The notes under the pieces are model-generated. The model made no database searches. It was not told the DNA's origin and worked only from the letters and a program-made list of their open reading frames with translations. A DNA stretch of 16,507 bases from MGNI01 sp964353875 (GTDB lineage: Bacteria; Chloroflexota; Anaerolineae; Anaerolineales; E44-bin32), in the NCBI GenBank assembly GCA_964353875.1, contig CAYGXU010000071.1, forward strand, positions 1 through 16,507, in the 5' to 3' direction. Numbering within the stretch: the stretch's first letter is position 1; each line of letters opens with the position of its first letter. Positions 14,855-16,507 of the stretch are shown piece by piece. The translations under genes were made by a program, and so were the position numbers.

Positions 14855-16096
14855 CTAATGATCTTCCACTCCAAGACTCTCTAACATCTGCTGATAGGCA
14901 GAAAGGTCCTGGGAGTTGGTGAGTACGGACTCAATCCCAGGCAGTATTGCGTCGTTAACTTTCCAATAGAGCACGGCTAGACCTGCCAGGACTTCATATA
15001 CCTTGAAGTTGCAATGCCCATATCGAGAAACCGAAATATGAACATAATGATCCAATGAGCCTTTCGAAGCGACCTTGCTGAGGTATAGCGCGGAATGCCA
15101 ATAGGGAATGATCGGATCACCAGTGGTGTGCATCGTGACGAGCTCCGAGGAGAGTTTTCCAGAAGTTTGATAGTGTGCATTGACCTCGCGCAGCGCGGCG
15201 GAGGATCCTCGGAAACGCCTCACCTTTTGGTTGAGACGAAAGTTATTCTTGGAGCCTGTGTAAATGCGCCATTGATTGTCAAAGGGTTGTCCGCCCAGTT
15301 TTTCCTTGGCGTCATTGGTGGCGAAGATGTTGTACCAGAGCACCGAGACAGCTGTCTCCCGTTTCGACTCCTGGCTCCCGTTGTCCGTCGCTGCGGATGT
15401 CACGCGGAAGAGTTGATCCGTCTTGCTCTGGTTGGAACCGATCGCATCCGCTACAGCCTGCTTGTAGGTATCCTGCCATCTTTCCATCACCTCTTGCGGG
15501 ATTCCCACCGGACTCCCCGGCAGGACGCCTGGGTAAAAGTAATCGAATATCACCCGGAAGTCGGTAATGTAGTTGATTTGTAATTTGAAATCGCCTATTG
15601 GCCCGCAGACCGCCAGACCGCCATCGAAATATTGTGGGAAGCGTTCAACTGCCAGGGTTGTCACCAAGCCCCCCTCTGAGCCACCAAGCAAATAGACCTG
15701 TTTGGGTTGGCCATATTTGACGGTAAAGATTTCCATTAATTCACGGATATCCTCAACCGCTTCGCGCACCGCCAGCCCATTGACACGGTAACTTGTGACT
15801 GCAAAGGCGAATCCGAGTTGCGTAAGAATCTCGGGGAGCGAAGTACCATCTGGAAGAGTCAGGTCATCGTCGGGGATCGCGATCGGCTCATCGAACGGCA
15901 CATACCCATGCGCATAGACGATCAGGATCCCATTCCACGCCCCCGGTTCTGGCTTGCAAATCCGGAAAAGCGCGCCCGAGGGCTGTTGTCCATCCGGGTC
16001 GCAACCACCACCTGCAAAAGCCACTTTTGCAGGGACCAAGGATAATGTTGTGATTAATACCAGCGCAATAAGGAGTAGTCGTTTCACTCGAGTCAT
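14855..16096 (-). CDS. Secreted alpha/beta-hydrolase (esterase/lipase/peptidase-like)
   Basis: Predicted exported serine hydrolase of 413 aa; substrate unknown. A Sec signal peptide is clear: basic MTRVKR, a hydrophobic core (7-21) and AFA before a likely cleavage at 28/29. The mature part has the alpha/beta-hydrolase order: the oxyanion-region YAHGY (61-65), nucleophile elbow GGSEGG with S140, a candidate acid D327 in TTGDPIIP, and a candidate base H361 in RYGHCNF. The 170-300 insertion is helical and would form a lid or cap. There is no lipobox, so the protein is probably periplasmic, wall-side or extracellular. The start is strong: GGAGGAGGG (16102-16110) lies 5 nt upstream of ATG 16096. 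It may share a transcript with the downstream deacylase gene. Confidence 0.85.
   Translation of the reverse strand: MTRVKRLLLIALVLITTLSLVPAKVAFAGGGCDPDGQQPSGALFRICKPEPGAWNGILIVYAHGYVPFDEPIAIPDDDLTLPDGTSLPEILTQLGFAFAVTSYRVNGLAVREAVEDIRELMEIFTVKYGQPKQVYLLGGSEGGLVTTLAVERFPQYFDGGLAVCGPIGDFKLQINYITDFRVIFDYFYPGVLPGSPVGIPQEVMERWQDTYKQAVADAIGSNQSKTDQLFRVTSAATDNGSQESKRETAVSVLWYNIFATNDAKEKLGGQPFDNQWRIYTGSKNNFRLNQKVRRFRGSSAALREVNAHYQTSGKLSSELVTMHTTGDPIIPYWHSALYLSKVASKGSLDHYVHISVSRYGHCNFKVYEVLAGLAVLYWKVNDAILPGIESVLTNSQDLSAYQQMLESLGVEDH
16011..16033 (-). other. Perfect 10-bp hairpin inside the signal-peptide coding region
   Basis: CCTGCAAAAG (16011-16020) and CTTTTGCAGG (16024-16033) are exact complements around a 3-nt loop. 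In the mRNA it spans codons for PAKVAFA, just at the predicted signal-peptidase site. A stem this tight early in a gene could slow ribosomes, or simply reflect the repeated Ala/Lys/Phe codons. Confidence 0.55.
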
Positions 16097-16330
16097 TTCT
16101 TCCCTCCTCCTGTTGTTATTGGGTCTCCTGGAAATTACTGCCTGGTTTCCTTAAGTGCATCGTTTATCTTTGTTGAAAGACCGCCATTCGACCTCGGCCA
16201 TGTGAGCCACTGGCATCATGGCGAGAGCCTTACTGGCTATGTATTACCCATAGAAAGGACTTCCACAACCCACGGCGAATGGAAATGAACCTTCCAATAA
16301 TACAAAGCGGATTTTCTGGAAACGAAAATC
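16097..16330. other. Spacer upstream of the secreted hydrolase
   Basis: These 234 nt hold the strong SD of the hydrolase and a short GGAAA/TTTCC inverted pair (16130-16134 and 16146-16150). On the minus strand a TATTAT at about 16307-16312 could be a -10, but no convincing -35 precedes it. No gene was recognised on either strand. Confidence 0.5.
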
Positions 16331-16507
16331 TCATCCCCTCGAGACAATCAATGCAATACCCCACCCATTAAGGGTGATTTCTCCCCTGGTATAGAGATGG
16401 TCATGTTCAATTGAAGCAGAATCGATAACTTGAGGAAAGTCCATTCCTCCGGCTTGGAATCCCATAACTACTCTGGCATAATTAGCGCTTTTTGTCAAAT
16501 AGAACGA
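16331..16507 (-). CDS. C-terminal part of a minus-strand gene, possibly a glycoside hydrolase end
   Basis: The minus strand is open from the right edge for 58 codons to a TGA at 16331-16333. The peptide is protein-like and beta-rich: YARVVMGFQAGGMDFPQVID, then a tail of GEITLNGWGIALIVSRG. The order hydrophobic strand, VID-S, GE-x-TL, W-x-x-x-L-I resembles the last beta-domain of many GH13 or GH42 enzymes, but the identity is too weak to name a family. The gene's 5' part lies outside the window. It is the upstream neighbour of the secreted hydrolase on the same strand, 234 nt away. The open length alone is only mildly significant. Confidence 0.45.
   Translation of the reverse strand, partial: SFYLTKSANYARVVMGFQAGGMDFPQVIDSASIEHDHLYTRGEITLNGWGIALIVSRG

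Noticed and set aside
15095..15583. 162-aa plus-strand ORF opposite the secreted hydrolase
   Set aside because: It is antisense to the cap and C-terminal part of the hydrolase, has no SD and no recognisable domain.
1..16507. CRISPR array, tRNA, IS element or prophage
   Set aside because: No regularly spaced repeats, no cloverleaf, no transposase or integrase motifs, and no long terminal inverted repeats were seen on reading both strands.

Overview
The window is bacterial, with compact genes, good Shine-Dalgarno (SD) sites, ATG/GTG starts and overlapping start-stop junctions. No marker gene fixes the taxon. The gene mix and a perfect 14-bp GACCTGTGAGGTC-type palindrome would suit a Chloroflexota (Anaerolineae-like) genome, but that is a low-confidence inference. 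No rRNA, tRNA, CRISPR array, transposase or phage gene was seen.

Left half (52-8727): one very large gene for a cyclic beta-1,2-glucan synthase of the NdvB/ChvB/Cgs family (2891 aa). It carries a GT84 glycosyltransferase embedded in membrane segments, a glycoamylase-like region, and two GH94-type beta-sandwich modules about 500 residues apart. Only the second module continues into a complete phosphorylase-type catalytic domain. A 15-codon tail of an upstream reading frame ends three bases before it.

Middle (8728-10282): a 309-bp spacer holding a coding-like open frame on the minus strand, a two-part GNAT acetyltransferase gene, and a 253-bp leader with a consensus -10 element, small hairpins and an orphan consensus SD.

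Transport operon (10283-13778, possibly to 14254): a full-length TMD-NBD ABC exporter (589 aa), then an ABC-2 ATPase and its ABC-2 permease, joined by 1-nt and 4-nt stop/start overlaps. A small YpeA-like GNAT gene follows 44 nt later. The 589-aa exporter has the architecture and approximate size of the ChvA/NdvA/Cgt transporters that export cyclic beta-1,2-glucan in Rhizobiales. A glucan synthesis-plus-export locus is therefore possible here, though unproven because the exporter also looks like a generic MsbA/multidrug type.

Right side, minus strand (14283-16507): a YbaK-type aminoacyl-tRNA deacylase convergent with the YpeA gene, a strong palindrome, a secreted alpha/beta-hydrolase with signal peptide and Ser/Asp/His candidates, and at the edge the C-terminal 58 residues of another minus-strand gene, possibly the terminal beta-domain of a glycoside hydrolase.
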